Assembly (NCBI GenBank): GCA_035771165.1
Contig: JAWNZC010000222.1
Coordinates: forward strand, 558,001-622,000
Direction of reading: 5' to 3'
Length of the DNA: 64,000 nucleotides
DNA from: Paragorgia papillata
Lineage: Eukaryota; Cnidaria; Anthozoa; Scleralcyonacea; Coralliidae
Shown: positions 53,425 to 64,000 of the stretch, piece after piece
Numbering within the stretch: the stretch's first letter is position 1
Layout of the letters: each line of letters starts with the position of its first letter
Program-made: the position numbers and the translations under genes
Notes under the pieces: generated by a model
The model's database searches: none
Seen by the model: only the letters and a program-made list of their open reading frames with translations
What the model was told of the DNA's origin: nothing

Positions 53425-54286
53425 AAGTGCACATGAACGAAAATTAAGTCTGTCTTATTTCAAAGAACACTTAAAATGATAGAGTAAAATATTTTGCAGT
53501 TTTTCGTTTCCTTGCTTCGTTGTCGAGATATTTCAGTTTGTTTGATATGTAAAGTAAACAACTTGACGTCACATGTGCATAATGAGTTATCAGAGAAGGT
53601 TATATATTTTTGCTATTATCAAACCAAACTTAATTCGAAGGAAGTATGTGCGTGTGTTTCTCTCAAACGCCAAACATGTAGAATTTTTAAGTGATTATGT
53701 TTGATAATAGCAAAGATATATAACCTTCTCTGATAACTCATTATGCACATGTGACGTCAAGTTGTTTAATTTACATTTCAAACAAACTGAAATATCTCAA
53801 GAACGAAGCAAGGAAACGAAAAACTGCAAAAGATGTTACTCTATCATTTTAAGTATTCTATAATAAGTCTTATAGTAAACTTTATTCAAACAACATAAAT
53901 ACCAGATTTGGTATATAAGATACATACATATAACATATAAACTAGACTACGTGTTCAACTATAAACTTTCAAAACTTGTTAGAACATTAAAACAGTATTT
54001 AGCTACCAAAGTCATAATTGTTTTGTCTTGCATAGCAATGACATACATGAAAAGGTCTTGATAGCTAAATTTAGAAAATGAGTTATTTATTTTACAGAGA
54101 CTTTCCATAAAATTAACTCTAAGATCGGCGAACTTTGTGTTTCTGCATGACATTAAAAGGTGTTGTTCGTTCCCGATCTCATTTAGATCACAATGTTTGC
54201 ATAATCTTAATCTTTTTTAATCTTCTTTCTTAATCTTTAAGTGTTCTTTCAAATAAAACAAACTTAACTTTCGTTTCATGTGCACT
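53425..54286. mobile_element. TTAA-type MITE interrupted by a LINE fragment
   Basis: TTAAAGTGCACATGAACG at the left and CGTTTCATGTGCACTG at the right. The palindrome breaks at CATTTTAAGT (about 53857) and resumes at TTTAAGTGTTC (54237). TTTAAGT repeated at both breaks is a likely 7-bp target duplication of the LINE. Confidence 0.7.
53877..54236 (-). pseudogene. LINE ORF2 C-terminal fragment
   Basis: On minus the frame encodes RLRLCKHCDLNEIGNEQHLL, then MSCRNTKFADLRVNFME..., a C-x2-C-x9-H-x4-C knuckle with a downstream helical tail, as at the end of several non-LTR retrotransposon ORF2 proteins. It ends with a stop near 53959 and an AATAAAGT 3' end. A second copy (57012-57372) lies in the tandem duplicate. 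Confidence 0.75.
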
Positions 54287-57011
54287 GCCTAATCTATCGC
54301 CTTCCTTTATATTCAGTAAGTTAATATTAGACATGGGCTTTGAAGGAAAAAACAGCGGAACTTATTTGACAAGTTTATTAATACATGCATCAAATTGACA
54401 GACAAACTGGCGCCACACAGGAACACACCCAGATATCCGATGATTGTGGAATTTCCTTTGGCAGAAACCCAATAATATAAAGCTCTAACTTTGTCCCAAA
54501 TATTTCAGTAAATAATTTTATGCAATATGAGATCTCGGTTACCCAGACTGGCTTTTCCCCAAGTTTATAGACCGCCTTCACGCGATGCCGGTACAAACGA
54601 ATATAAACGGCAGAATATCGTTATGTTCGCACAAAGCGTTTGAATTTACAACAGTTTTGAAAGTGCGTACACGACTGGGGAACCTTGTGGTGTCCATTCA
54701 GTATTACCAAGCCATGCGCTGTTTAAATAGCCACGTTTCGTCAAAAATCAATGGAAACGAAGAGCAATTGAAATCAAAGCGTAATGCATTCTAAGTTTAC
54801 AAGTTCAGTCTTCCTGTTAAGCCCTAATCAAACGAGAACGCAAGTCATCGCAAGTTGGCAGTCACGCTATCTCAGCCAGCCGCTCTGAATAGTTCCCGAA
54901 AATATCATGCACCGTGACAAAGTTAAAACTTGTTTAAAACACTCATGAAACCTTTATTTTGTTAATTTGGGTGTTCGAACGACCGCCACAGAAATTCTGA
55001 CTGCCAACTTGCGATGACTTGCGTTCTCGTTTCATTAGCGCTTTAAGGAACTTGCCTTATTGACTTAGTTATTCGCCAATTTCCAGTGGCTAGTTATTAG
55101 TATAATTGTCAAAACAACAGTTTATAAGTTCTTACCACCAAAATCAGTAGAGTGGTCGTCAGGTCAGACTGTTAACCCACTGTCTTCTGCGAGGTTGGCT
55201 TTGAGAGGAAGGAAGACAAGCCTAAAATGCAAAGGAATGTTAATCATGTACGTGTGAATGAAAGAATGCAGTCCGCTTTACGGCAAGTTTATTACTCGGG
55301 CTACCTGTGCTAGCCGAGTCTAACACAAAATTGTATTATTGTATCATCCCGTCAGGCCTTGCGAAACTGTAAAGGCATCTTGCGTACTCGGTTTTTTTCC
55401 AGTTATTTTGTCTTTGTTCGGGTTGAGTTGAGGTGTTTTCCGACGGTATTGGTGAATTCATGAGTAGTTGATCAGTAACGTTGCTGACAAGGTTTGTCCA
55501 TGAAGACAGAATAGACGAATTTATTACAGACGCGAAAAAATGCCGTGCTGACATCACTCACATCAGTACCTTAGGAAGTTTGACTTGAGGACTAGAGACA
55601 CAAGAAAGGGCCACAGTATATCAAAGAACATATACGTGCTGTTTACCTAGTAATGGCTTTCTCCTTGTTTGAATAGCTTTACTTTTTGCAAGTGACCGAG
55701 TTATAGTTGATCAGCCACAGCGCCTGACAATTGTCTTCATCATAAACATGCTTTCAAAATTCGAAGGCTTTACAATGTTTTACAACTGCACACGCCGGCG
55801 AAAATATTCTCAGCAGTTTACCATCTTTTCACTTTGCTCTATCTAAAACACTGCCTACGCAGCACTCTAGTTTTTAACTCTGATGAAGAGCTCTGCTTCG
55901 AAACGTCAGTATTTCGTTATTAAAACTATTCTTACAATCTAAAACACTGCCTACACAGCACTCAAGTTTTTAACTCTGATGAAGGACTCTGCTCGAAGCG
56001 TCATGCAGTATTTCGTTATTAAGACTATTCTCAGCAGTTTACCATCTTTTCACTTTGCTCTATCTAAAACACTGCCTACACAGCACTCTAGTTTTTACTC
56101 TGATTTATTTTCTATTTACAAGCTTTGCCACGAGTGGCAGGGAAGTCCCACAGAGTGGTTGCTCATTACGTGGTCCCTATATATATAATGGCCAACATCA
56201 AGGCGTAAATAGGTACTTCTAAGCTAAGACTATAAAACATAAATTAACAGCACATTTTAACAAGAAGACTAGATAGGAGACGGCACGAGTGACATTTTAC
56301 ACAGACGGTTTTAAAAGTTTGTGAATTTCGACATGTTCTATCTGAAACACTGCTTACGTAACACTATACTTTTTTACTTTACTTAAAATCCATAAGAATA
56401 CTCACCTTCGTAAACAATTTAATGAAGTAAAATCATATATGTTAGTGAAATACACTGTGCATGGGCTAGACACAACTGACTCTCTCTAACACAAATTATT
56501 GACAAATAGCATATGGGTTACTCGGGCTACTCAGTACTGTGGTAGGATCTATGGCTATGCGCCTATGCCTGATCAATAGTAACCTCCTTTTGTTCGGGAA
56601 CAAAAGCCCACAAGACGTCTGCGAAGGAGGCTAGATCAATACTTGGTTATACGATCTTTAGATATTTACTTTGTCGGTAAAGCTGAGTGTTGTAATCTTT
56701 ACTCGTTCAGCTTTGTTTTGATCTGTGTTTAGTTATCTCAGAGTGAACTGCGATTTGATAGTCTTTCAATCCCGTACCTATAACCTTTTCTGACTTTAAA
56801 TATCGTTTATATAGATTGTGTTTTAAAATCGTATCCCTAAACTTTCGACCACCAAACGTTGAAACTTCCTCTGGAGCCAAAACCTTGCGGTGGCAATAAT
56901 ATTCATTGAGGTGTCCAGTTGAGGCCTCGGATAGCATTAACAAGAAGACAAACAAGAAATGATACAGCTGACAGAGTTATTTTCTTTGTTACGTTGGTAC
57001 ATTTTTGGCAT
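54287..57011. repeat. 3-kb segmental repeat, copy 2
   Basis: Head-to-tail with copy 3 at an offset of about 3135 bp. It ends at TTTTTGGCATAG, joining directly to the second LINE fragment, so the duplication junction coincides with the LINE 3' end. At 56823-56826 it keeps the uninterrupted TTAA where copy 3 has a MITE multimer. Confidence 0.85.
55805..56110 (+). repeat. Tandem hammerhead-like monomers (array 3)
   Basis: Cores at 55880 and 55976 (both CTGATGA) with a terminal damaged one near 56100. The first has GAGC/GC(T)TC-type stem II pairing and GAAACGTC then AGTA. Confidence 0.6.
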
Positions 57012-57372
57012 AGAACTTTATTCAACAACATAAATACCAGATTTGGTATATAAGATACATACATATAACATATAAACTAGACTACGTGTTCAACTATAAA
57101 CTTTCAAAACTTGTTAAAACATTAAAACAGTATTTAGCTACCAAAGTCATAATTGTTTTGTCTTGCATAGCAATGACATACATGAAAAGGTCTTGATAGC
57201 TAAATTTAGAAAATGAGTTATTTATTTTACAGAGACTTTCCATAAAATTAACTCTAAGATCGGCGAACTTTGTGTTTCTGCATGACATTAAAAGGTGTTG
57301 TTCGTTCCCAATCTCATTTAGATCACAATGTTTGCATAATCTTAATCTTTTTTAATCTTCTTTCTTAATCTT
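57012..57372 (-). pseudogene. LINE ORF2 C-terminal fragment (duplicate)
   Basis: Same sequence as 53877-54236, including the MSCRNTKFADLRVNFMESL start and identical length of open frame. A few substitutions separate the two. It exists because of the tandem segmental duplication. Confidence 0.75.
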
Positions 57373-58999
57373 TAAGTGTTCTTTCAAATAAAACAAACTT
57401 AACTTTCGTTTCATGTGCACTGCCTAATCTATCGCCTTCCTTTATATTCAGTAAGTTAATATTAGACATGGGCTTTGAAGGTATAAACAGCGGAACTTAT
57501 TTGACAAGTTTATTAATACATGCATCAAATTGACAGACAAACTGGCGCCACACAGGAACACACCCAGATATCCGATGATTGTGGAATTTCCTTTGGCAGA
57601 AATCCAATAATATAAAGCTCTAACTTTGTCTCAAATATTTCAGTAAATAATTTTATGCAATATGAGATATCGGTTACCCAGACTGGCTTTTTCCCAAGTT
57701 TATAGACCGCCTTCACGCGATGCCGGTACAAACGAATATAAACGGCAAAATATCGTTATGTTCGCACAAAGCGTTTGAATTTACAACAGTTTTGAAAGTG
57801 CGTACACGACTGGGGAACCTTGTGGTGTCCATTCAGTATTACCAAGCCATGCGCTGTTTAAATAGCCACGTTTCGTCAAAAATCAATGGAAACGAAGAGC
57901 AATTGAAATCAAAGCGTAATGCATTCTAAGTTTACAAGTTCAGTCTTTCTGTTAAGCCCTAATCAAACGAGAAAGCAAGTCATCGCAAGTTGGCAGTCAC
58001 GCTATCTCAGCCAGCCGCTCTGAATAGTTTCCCGAAAATATCATTTACCGTGACAAAGTTAAAACTTGTTTAAAACACTCATGAAACCTTTATTTTGTTA
58101 ATTTGGGTGTTCGAACGACCGCGTTCTCGTTTGATTATGGCTTTAATTAACTTGCCTTATTGACTTAGTTATTCGCCAATTTCCACTGGCTAGTTATTAG
58201 TATAATTGTAAAAACAATAGTTTATAAGTTCTTACCACCAAAATCAGTAGAGTGGTCGTCCGGTCAGACTGTTAACCCACTGTCTTCTGCGAGGTTGGCT
58301 TTGAGAGGAAGGAAGACAAGCCTAAAATGCAAAGGAATGTTAATCATGTACGTGTGAATGAAAGAATGCAGTCCGCTTTACGGGCAAGTTTATTACTCGG
58401 GCTACCTGTGCTAGCCGAGTCTAACACAAAATTGTATTATTGTATCATCCCGTCAGGCCTTGCGAAACTGTAAAGGCATGTTGCGTGCTCGGTTTTTTCC
58501 AGTTATTTTGTCTTTGATCGGGTTGAGTTGAGGTGTTTTCCGACGGTATTGGTGAATTCATGAGTAGTTGATCAGTAACGTTGCTGACAAGGTTTGTCCA
58601 TGAAGACAGAATAGACGAATTTATTACAGACGCGAAAAAATGCCGTGCTGACATCACTCACATCAGTACCTTAGGAAGTTTGACTTGAGGACTAGAGACA
58701 CAAGAAAGGGCCACAGTATATCAAAGAACATATACGTGCTGTTTACCTAGTAATGGCTTTCTCCTTGTTTGAATAGCTTTACTTTTTGCAAGTGACCGAG
58801 TTATAGTTGATCAGCCACAGCGGCTGACAATTGTCTTCATCATAAACATGCTTTCAAAATTCAAAGGCTTTACAATGTTTTACAACTGCACACGCCGGCG
58901 ATCGCGGTAGACCTAGTACGTAAAAGATGACGAGCTATTTCAAAACAGGTTGGCCCTGGCCTTGCTGCTTTATAGTCCGACAACTGCAAAATACAAGTT

Positions 59000-59880
59000 T
59001 CGTTATTAAAACTATTCTCAGCAGTTTACCATCTTTTCACTTTGCTCTATCTAAAACACTGCCTACACAGCACTCTAGTTTTTACTCTGATGAAGGACTT
59101 CTGCTTGAAACGTCAGTATTTCGTTATTAACTCATTCCTGTCCGAGGGCTTCTCCACAGGTGAATAAAATCGTCTGGCGTTAGCCAGAATAAAATACTAA
59201 AGACCAATTCGGACAGGAAAGAGTTAGAGAGATAGTTTATAACTCATTCCTGTCCGAGGGCTTCTCCAGAGGTGAATAAAATCGTCTGGCGTTAGCCAGA
59301 ATAAAATACTAAAGACCAGTTCGGACAGGAAAGAGTTAGAGAGATAGTTTATAACTCATTCCTGTCCGAGGGCTTCTCCAGAGGTGAATAAAATCGTCTG
59401 GCGTTAGCCAGAATAAAATACCAAAGACCAATTCGGACAGGAAAGAGTTTTAAAACTATTCTCAGCAGTTTACCATCTTTTCACTTTGCTCTATCTAAAA
59501 CACTGCCTACACAGCACTCTAGTTTTTAACTCTGATGAAGAGCTCTGCTCGAAGCGTCAGTATTTCGTTATTAAAACTATTCTCACAATCTAAAACACTG
59601 CCTACACAGCACTCAGTTTTTAACTCTGATGAAGGACTCTGCTCGAAGCGTCAGTATTTCGTTATTAAGACTATTCTCAGCAGTTTACCACCTTTTCACT
59701 TTGCTCTATCTAAAACACTGCCTACACAGCACTCTACTATTTACTCTGATGAAGGGCTCTGCTTGAAACGTCAGTATTTCGTTATTAAGACTATTCTCAG
59801 CAGTTTACCATCTTTTCACTTTGCTCTATCTAAAACACTGCCTACACAACACTCTAGTTTTTACTCTGATTTTTTTTATT
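59000..59880 (+). repeat. Tandem hammerhead-like monomers (array 4)
   Basis: Cores CTGATGA at 59087, 59532, 59626 and 59746, plus a damaged one near 59866. The 59532 motif has stem II GAGC/GCTC after an extra A, but GAAGC instead of GAAAC. The array is interrupted after the first monomer by a MITE multimer. Confidence 0.65.
59131..59449. mobile_element. Trimer of a ~90-bp TTAA-flanked MITE
   Basis: Each unit runs CTCATTCCTGTCCGAGGGCT to TTCGGACAGGAAAGAG (inverted ends) and has GTCTGGCGTTAGCCAGA inside. Units are joined by TTAGAGAGATAGTTTATAA. TTAA lies at 59127-59130 and 59450-59453, and the same TTAA is intact in sibling monomers. Confidence 0.8.
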
Positions 59881-60821
59881 TACAAGCTTTGCCACGAGTG
59901 GCAGGGAAGTCCCACAGAGTGGTTGCTCATTACGTGGTCCCTATATAAATATAATACAAAATGAAACCTAATGGCCAACATCAAGGCGTAAATAGGTACT
60001 TCTAAGCTAAGACTATAAAACATAAACTAACAGCACATTTTAGCAAGAAGACTAGATAGGAGACGGCACGAGTGACATTTTACACAGACGGTTTTAAAAG
60101 TTTGTGAATTTCGACATGCTCTATCTGAAACACTGCTTACGTAACACTATACTTTTTTACTTTACTTAAAATCCATAAGAATACTTACCTTCGTAAACAA
60201 TTTAATGAAGTAAAATCATATATGTTAGTGAAATACACTGTACATGGGCTAGACACAACTGACTCTCTCTAACACAAATTATTGACAAATAGCATATGGG
60301 GTTACTTGGCCGAGATTGGATGAAAGGCAGAAGTGTCAGCTTACTGCCAGCAAAATGAAAAGGTGTTGACAGAGCGGAAAAGGAATGCCAGATGCCTTTC
60401 TTTAACCCTTATTAATTAGAAATAGTTTACACGATTATGTAGTCTATATTGGTATTTACGAGCGAGCTGTGAACTAGGTACGTGTGGAAGAGCTAGAGAG
60501 ATAATCTTGTTACTCGGGCTACTCAGTACTGTGGTAGGATCTATGGCTATGCGCCTTGCCTGATCAATAGTAGCCTCCTTTTGTTCGGGAACAAAAGCCC
60601 ACAAGACGTCTGCGAAGGAGGCTAGATCAATACTTGGTTATACGATCTTTAGATATTTACTTTGTCGGTAAAGCTGAGTGTTGTAATCTTTACTCGTTCA
60701 GCTTTGTTTTGATCTGTGTTTAGTTATCTCAGAGTGAACTGCGATTTGATAGTCTTTCAATCCCGTGCTACTGTTTAACCTTTTCTGACTTTAAATATCG
60801 TTTATATAGATTGTGTTTTAA

Positions 60822-61026
60822 CTCATTCCTGTCCGAGGGCTTCCCCAGAGGTCAATAAAATCGTCTGGCGTTAGCCAGAATAAAATACTAAAGACCACTT
60901 CGGACAGGAAAGAGTTAGAGAGATAGTTTATAACTCATTCCTGTCCGAGGGCTTCCCCAGAGGTGAATAAAATCGTCTGGCGTTAGCCAGAATAAAATAC
61001 TAAAGACCAATTCGGACAGGAAAGAG
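60822..61026. mobile_element. Dimer of the same TTAA-flanked MITE
   Basis: Two units with the same TIRs and linker, between TTAA (60818-60821) and TTAA (61027-61030). The paralogous site at 56823-56826 holds a single TTAA, so the insertion and duplication are directly visible. Confidence 0.85.
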
Positions 61027-61472
61027 TTAACATCGTATCCCTCAACTTTCGACCACCAAACGTTGAAACTTCCTCTGGGGCCAAAACCTTGTGGTGGCAA
61101 TAATATTCATTGAGGTGTCCAGTTGAGGCCTCGGATAGCATTAACAAGAAGACAAACAAGAACTGATACAGCTGACAGAGTTATTTTCTTTGTTACGTTG
61201 GTGAATTTTTGGCATAGTCTGAACACTCGTTAAACCGTCAAGAAATTCGAAGGGATTGTGTAAACAAACGGCTTTCTGCCGTTTTTCTGAAGTAGCGCTA
61301 TCGCGTGACACATAATAAAAACAAACCTTAAAATAAACAGGGAAATACAATAGAGGAGGTTAATCCTTCTAAGAGGGTAACCCTCTACCTCCATGTTAAC
61401 AGGACCTATATATTACGCTGTTGATAACGTTCTCTGGTTTTAATATTAATTCGGGTTACGAGCTTTCGGCTA

Positions 61473-61860
61473 CACACGCAAAAACGCACACTCTGTGTCA
61501 GACCTGATGCAGAATGATGTCAGATCTGTTCAGAAAAATGTAGCGACCCCTGATACAGCCTGTTGCAGTATCAGCTATGATACACCTATGATATCGTATC
61601 TGTATCATACCTGCAGCTACAACAGACTGTTCAGAACAGATTCTGTCAAACTGTATCAGCCTGACACGGTCAGTGCTGTATATAACAGACTGAACAGGTA
61701 TGTTGTCTACGGAGCTGTCGCAGTCTGTTAGAAATTCCAACTAAATGTTGATACATCGGCGCTGGTACATTCTGTAGCTGTCAGGCTGTATCAAGGGTCG
61801 CTACATTTCTCTGAACAGATCTGATATCAGAGCTGATCAGACTGTGCGTTTTTACGTGTG
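61473..61860. mobile_element. Complete TA-flanked MITE, family B
   Basis: TA at 61471-61472 and 61861-61862; ends CACACGCAAAAACGCACA and GTGCGTTTTTACGTGTG. The interior consists of reiterated CTGATACAG, ATCTGTTCAGA and TGCAGTATCAG words. The uninterrupted target is readable in the right PLE arm (CTAGCAGTCTGC, inverted, near 62315). Confidence 0.8.
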
Positions 61861-61949
61861 TACCAGTCTGCAGTCTTCGACGGGTAGATTACAATGAATA
61901 GTGTGACACAAACAATGGTTTACAATTACATACATGGACAAAAGAAGTG

Positions 61950-62177
61950 ATATATGGTGGATCAAACTATATCACATCCATAAGTGGATCAAATATCGCA
62001 AACCATGCTTGGGCGAACGATCACCGAATAGACTTTGAAAACGGCAAGATAATTGACAAAGGCAACTATCGTCACAGAGCAACTTTAGAATCCTGGCACA
62101 CCGCAATCACGAAAAACTCAGACAACAACTCAAAACATTTGCCGGAACAATACCGATTTTTAGTCAAGAAACTTTAA
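61950..62177 (+). pseudogene. PLE C-terminal region downstream of the GIY-YIG core
   Basis: The frame encodes GSNIANHAWANDHRIDFENG, then KIIDKGNYRHRATLESWHTA and a LPEQYRFL end with a TAA stop. The H-A-W...H-x-I-D-F-E-N and ESWHT pattern is the C-terminal part of GIY-YIG domains in retroelements of the Penelope/related type. Only about 70 residues remain. Confidence 0.7.
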
Positions 62178-62739
62178 ATAACTAATGATGTAAATTAGCA
62201 TTCTACTCGTAGGCGGAACTGACACTATATATCACTTCTTTTGTCCATGTATGTAATTGTAAACCGTTGTTTGTGTCACACTATTCATTGTAATCTACCC
62301 GTCCAAGGCTGCAGACTGCTAGCCGAAAGCTCGTAACCCGAATTAATATTAAAACCAGAGAACGTCATCAACAGCAATATGAATGAATAATCCTGGTTTC
62401 GCATCCAACATCTTTAAAAGGACCTATATAGTTAAGAGAGACATGCTGCGCTGCACGCAACACAATATTATAATATAAACAAGACACTTAACAGATGACA
62501 CTTTGATTCTCATTACACAATTACCTTTATAATGCGACAAGTAGGGATTGTCTGTTATTGGTCATGTTTCACAGTTTCTTATTATTCACAGTTTTTTATA
62601 ATTTTTCTTGTTTGATGATTTACGAATTACGATATTTATAAGATTTTCACTCCGACTCCGGCTTTTCCGAGTCCGATGGTAAACACCGATTTTTATTGAT
62701 TCACCCACCAACCGATAAAAATCGCCCGACTAAAATCGC

Positions 62740-62870
62740 AGCGTCCGTGCCTAGCGTGCGTGCCTAGCGTGCGTGCCTAGCGTGTGCGCCTAGCGTGCGT
62801 GCCTAGCGTGCGTGCCTAGCGTGCGTGCCTGCCTAGCGTGCGTGCCTAGCGTGTGCGCCTAGCGTGCGTG
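62740..62870. repeat. 13-bp tandem repeat GCGTGCCTAGCGT
   Basis: About nine units of GTGCCTAGCGTGC with GTGCGCCTAGC variants. GC-rich against an AT-rich background. Confidence 0.9.
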
Positions 62871-62884
62871 TACATTCATATTAG

Positions 62885-63060
62885 GGAGCTTAAAGTGCTT
62901 ATGAAACGAAAATTAAGTTTGTCTTATTTGAAAGTACTTTTAAAATGACAAAGTATCATCTTTTGCAGTCTTTTGTTTCCTTGCTTTGTTTTTAAGATAT
63001 CACAGTTTGTTTTATAAGCGAAACTAGCCAGTGACGTCACTGCGTTGACATAAAATGAAG
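62885..63060. mobile_element. Left arm of a TTAA-type MITE
   Basis: CTTAAAGTGCTTATGAAACG and about 150 bp matching the left arm at 46683 and 53425, diverging at GTGACGTCACTGCG. No right arm is seen. Confidence 0.65.
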
Positions 63061-63065
63061 CTTCA

Positions 63066-63715
63066 CTGGGTTCTGATGGTGAACTACCACCTAAGAAAAA
63101 TAAATAAGACAATTAAGAAGAGAATAACATTTTACACAACTTAAAGACTTCCTTCCTTCCTTTATCCTTCCCTCCCTCCATCCCTCCCTCCCCTAGTTAG
63201 CCCCTCTCCCCAGTCCCCTCATCCAGTAACACCTGCTACGCAAGCTATCCCTTAGTTTGATCCAGTGTTACTACAGAAAGAAACCAGAGTAAATTAAACT
63301 AACTAAAACTGTAAAACAGAACTGAAGCTCAAAACATTGACTTGAGTGATTAATTACAACTCTAACACCTAGTACTGTAGGAAGCAGATTATTATAAACT
63401 GACCTGGCTGAGATGACTCTATGAGATTTCTGTGTTGGTTGCCTGAGGCATATTATATAGTTGTACAAAACATATTATAAACTTGATTACAGCAACCTGA
63501 AAGAAAAACAAGAAGATAATGAGCAAAACATAAAAACAAGTTACAAAAAATTTGAATATGAAACAAGAAGGTGCGTGTGGTGCAAGTGATAACTATGCAA
63601 AATTAAGTGTCTTAATAAATATATAAGTCGTCAATGAAAATCTATTCAAATTAAGATTGACTGTGTTATTGCTATTATTGTACGATAAAATTTCACTGAC
63701 CAAACAAATAGGTGC
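63066..63715. other. Spacer, nothing recognised apart from a CT-rich patch
   Basis: 63146-63215 is CCTTCCTTCC/CCCTCCCTCC-rich. The rest is AT-rich with short ORFs lacking domains. Confidence 0.5.
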
Positions 63716-63719
63716 CATT

Positions 63720-64000
63720 GTTAATTGGGGGAGGGGTGTCGGGACAAATTGACCCATCCCAGGGAATCACTAATCCCTGGGGGTGACTAATCCCTGGGGG
63801 TGACTAATCCCTGGGAGGTCACTGATCCCTGAGGGGTGATTAAATCCTGGGAGGGGTGATTAAATCATGGGAGGGGTGATTAAATCCTGGGAGGTCCTGA
63901 TCCCTGAGGGGTGATTAAATCCTGAGAGGGGTGATTAAATCCTGGGAGGTCCTGATCCCTGAGGGGTGATTAAATCCTGGGAGGTCCTGATCCCTGAGGG
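63720..64000. repeat. G-rich tandem repeat running off the window edge
   Basis: It begins with ACTAATCCCTGGGGGTG units (about 20 bp) and changes to GATTAAATCCTGGGAGG(GG) and CCTGATCCCTGAGGGGT units of about 25-45 bp. The right end is cut by the window. Confidence 0.9.

Larger units (their letters stand above)
57373..61435. repeat. 3-kb segmental repeat, copy 3 (expanded)
   Basis: It parallels copy 2 and then copy 1 to AACAGGACCTATATATTACG. Extra length comes from two MITE multimers (59131-59449 and 60822-61026) and a segment at 60300-60510 absent from copy 2. Confidence 0.8.
61436..62390. mobile_element. Third PLE-type foldback remnant
   Basis: The left arm (61420-61470 plus 61863-61960) is inverted against the right arm (62225-62390), sharing TTCGGGTTACGAGCTTTCGG and GTAGATTACAATGAATAGTG. 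The right arm is continuous; the left arm is split by the MITE at 61473-61860. The right arm carries CTGCAGA...GAAAGCTCGTA, a degenerate hammerhead-like pattern. Confidence 0.7.

Noticed and set aside
54390..54794. Short ORFs conserved in all three 3-kb segmental copies (e.g. MYRHRVKAVYKLG on minus)
   Set aside because: Conservation is explained by recent duplication. No domain, no codon bias and opposite-strand overlap are seen, so they are not called genes.

Overview
This is eukaryotic, animal-type DNA of about 36-40% GC by eye: exons with GT/AG introns, LINEs, Penelope-like retroelements, SINE-like tRNA heads, many foldback/MITE elements, and long microsatellites. Nothing prokaryotic or viral is seen. 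The best guess for the source is an invertebrate metazoan, most likely an anthozoan cnidarian. The reasons are Penelope-like GIY-YIG elements with hammerhead-like ends, Roco/death-domain and polycystin genes, and LINE/SINE tails of a cnidarian style. That placement is inference.

The only extended host gene lies on the minus strand from about 26.8 kb down to 6.9 kb. Its large 5' exon (26828-22142) encodes an N-terminal region, an array of near-identical 141-bp double leucine-rich repeats, a Roc GTPase domain and a COR domain. Small 3' exons follow: two near-identical 48-bp exons (20220-20173 and 19111-19064), a death domain (17655-17371), a linker (14564-14460), a second death domain (9736-9448), a 38-bp exon and an acidic terminal exon ending at 6927. 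All inferred junctions are phase-compatible, which supports one LRR-Roc-COR-Death-Death protein. The large exon carries about 11 one-base frameshifts, several of them beside homopolymers. It is either a decayed copy or a gene in an assembly with uncorrected indels. A second host-like fragment at 30411-30931 (+) is the S5-pore-S6 and tail of a polycystin-type channel, also frameshifted.

The rest is a dense repeat landscape. 0-7 kb: MITEs, a 175-bp satellite, a nested foldback with hammerhead-like motifs in both terminal repeats, a 160-bp tandem array and a polypyrimidine tract. 7-22 kb (introns and 3' flank of the Roco gene): foldbacks, pentanucleotide arrays, a head-to-head Penelope-like palindrome, a 25-bp minisatellite apparently expanded from inside a TTAA-flanked MITE. 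27-33 kb: minisatellite, MITEs and the polycystin piece. 33-54 kb: locally duplicated A-B modules with tRNA-Thr-like heads, (TA)n-bounded Penelope palindromes, and a nest in which a MULE-like foldback interrupts a LINE that interrupts a module copy. 48-61.4 kb: three copies of a roughly 3-kb segment carrying tandem ~120-bp monomers with hammerhead-like motifs. 61-64 kb: another Penelope remnant interrupted by a TA-flanked MITE, then short tandem repeats to the window edge.

The most interesting signals are the hammerhead-type self-cleaving ribozyme motifs in Penelope palindromes, in a foldback's terminal repeats and in tandem arrays. Also notable are several MITE families whose interiors are built of reiterated self-complementary words, and empty/filled insertion sites that can be read inside the window itself.
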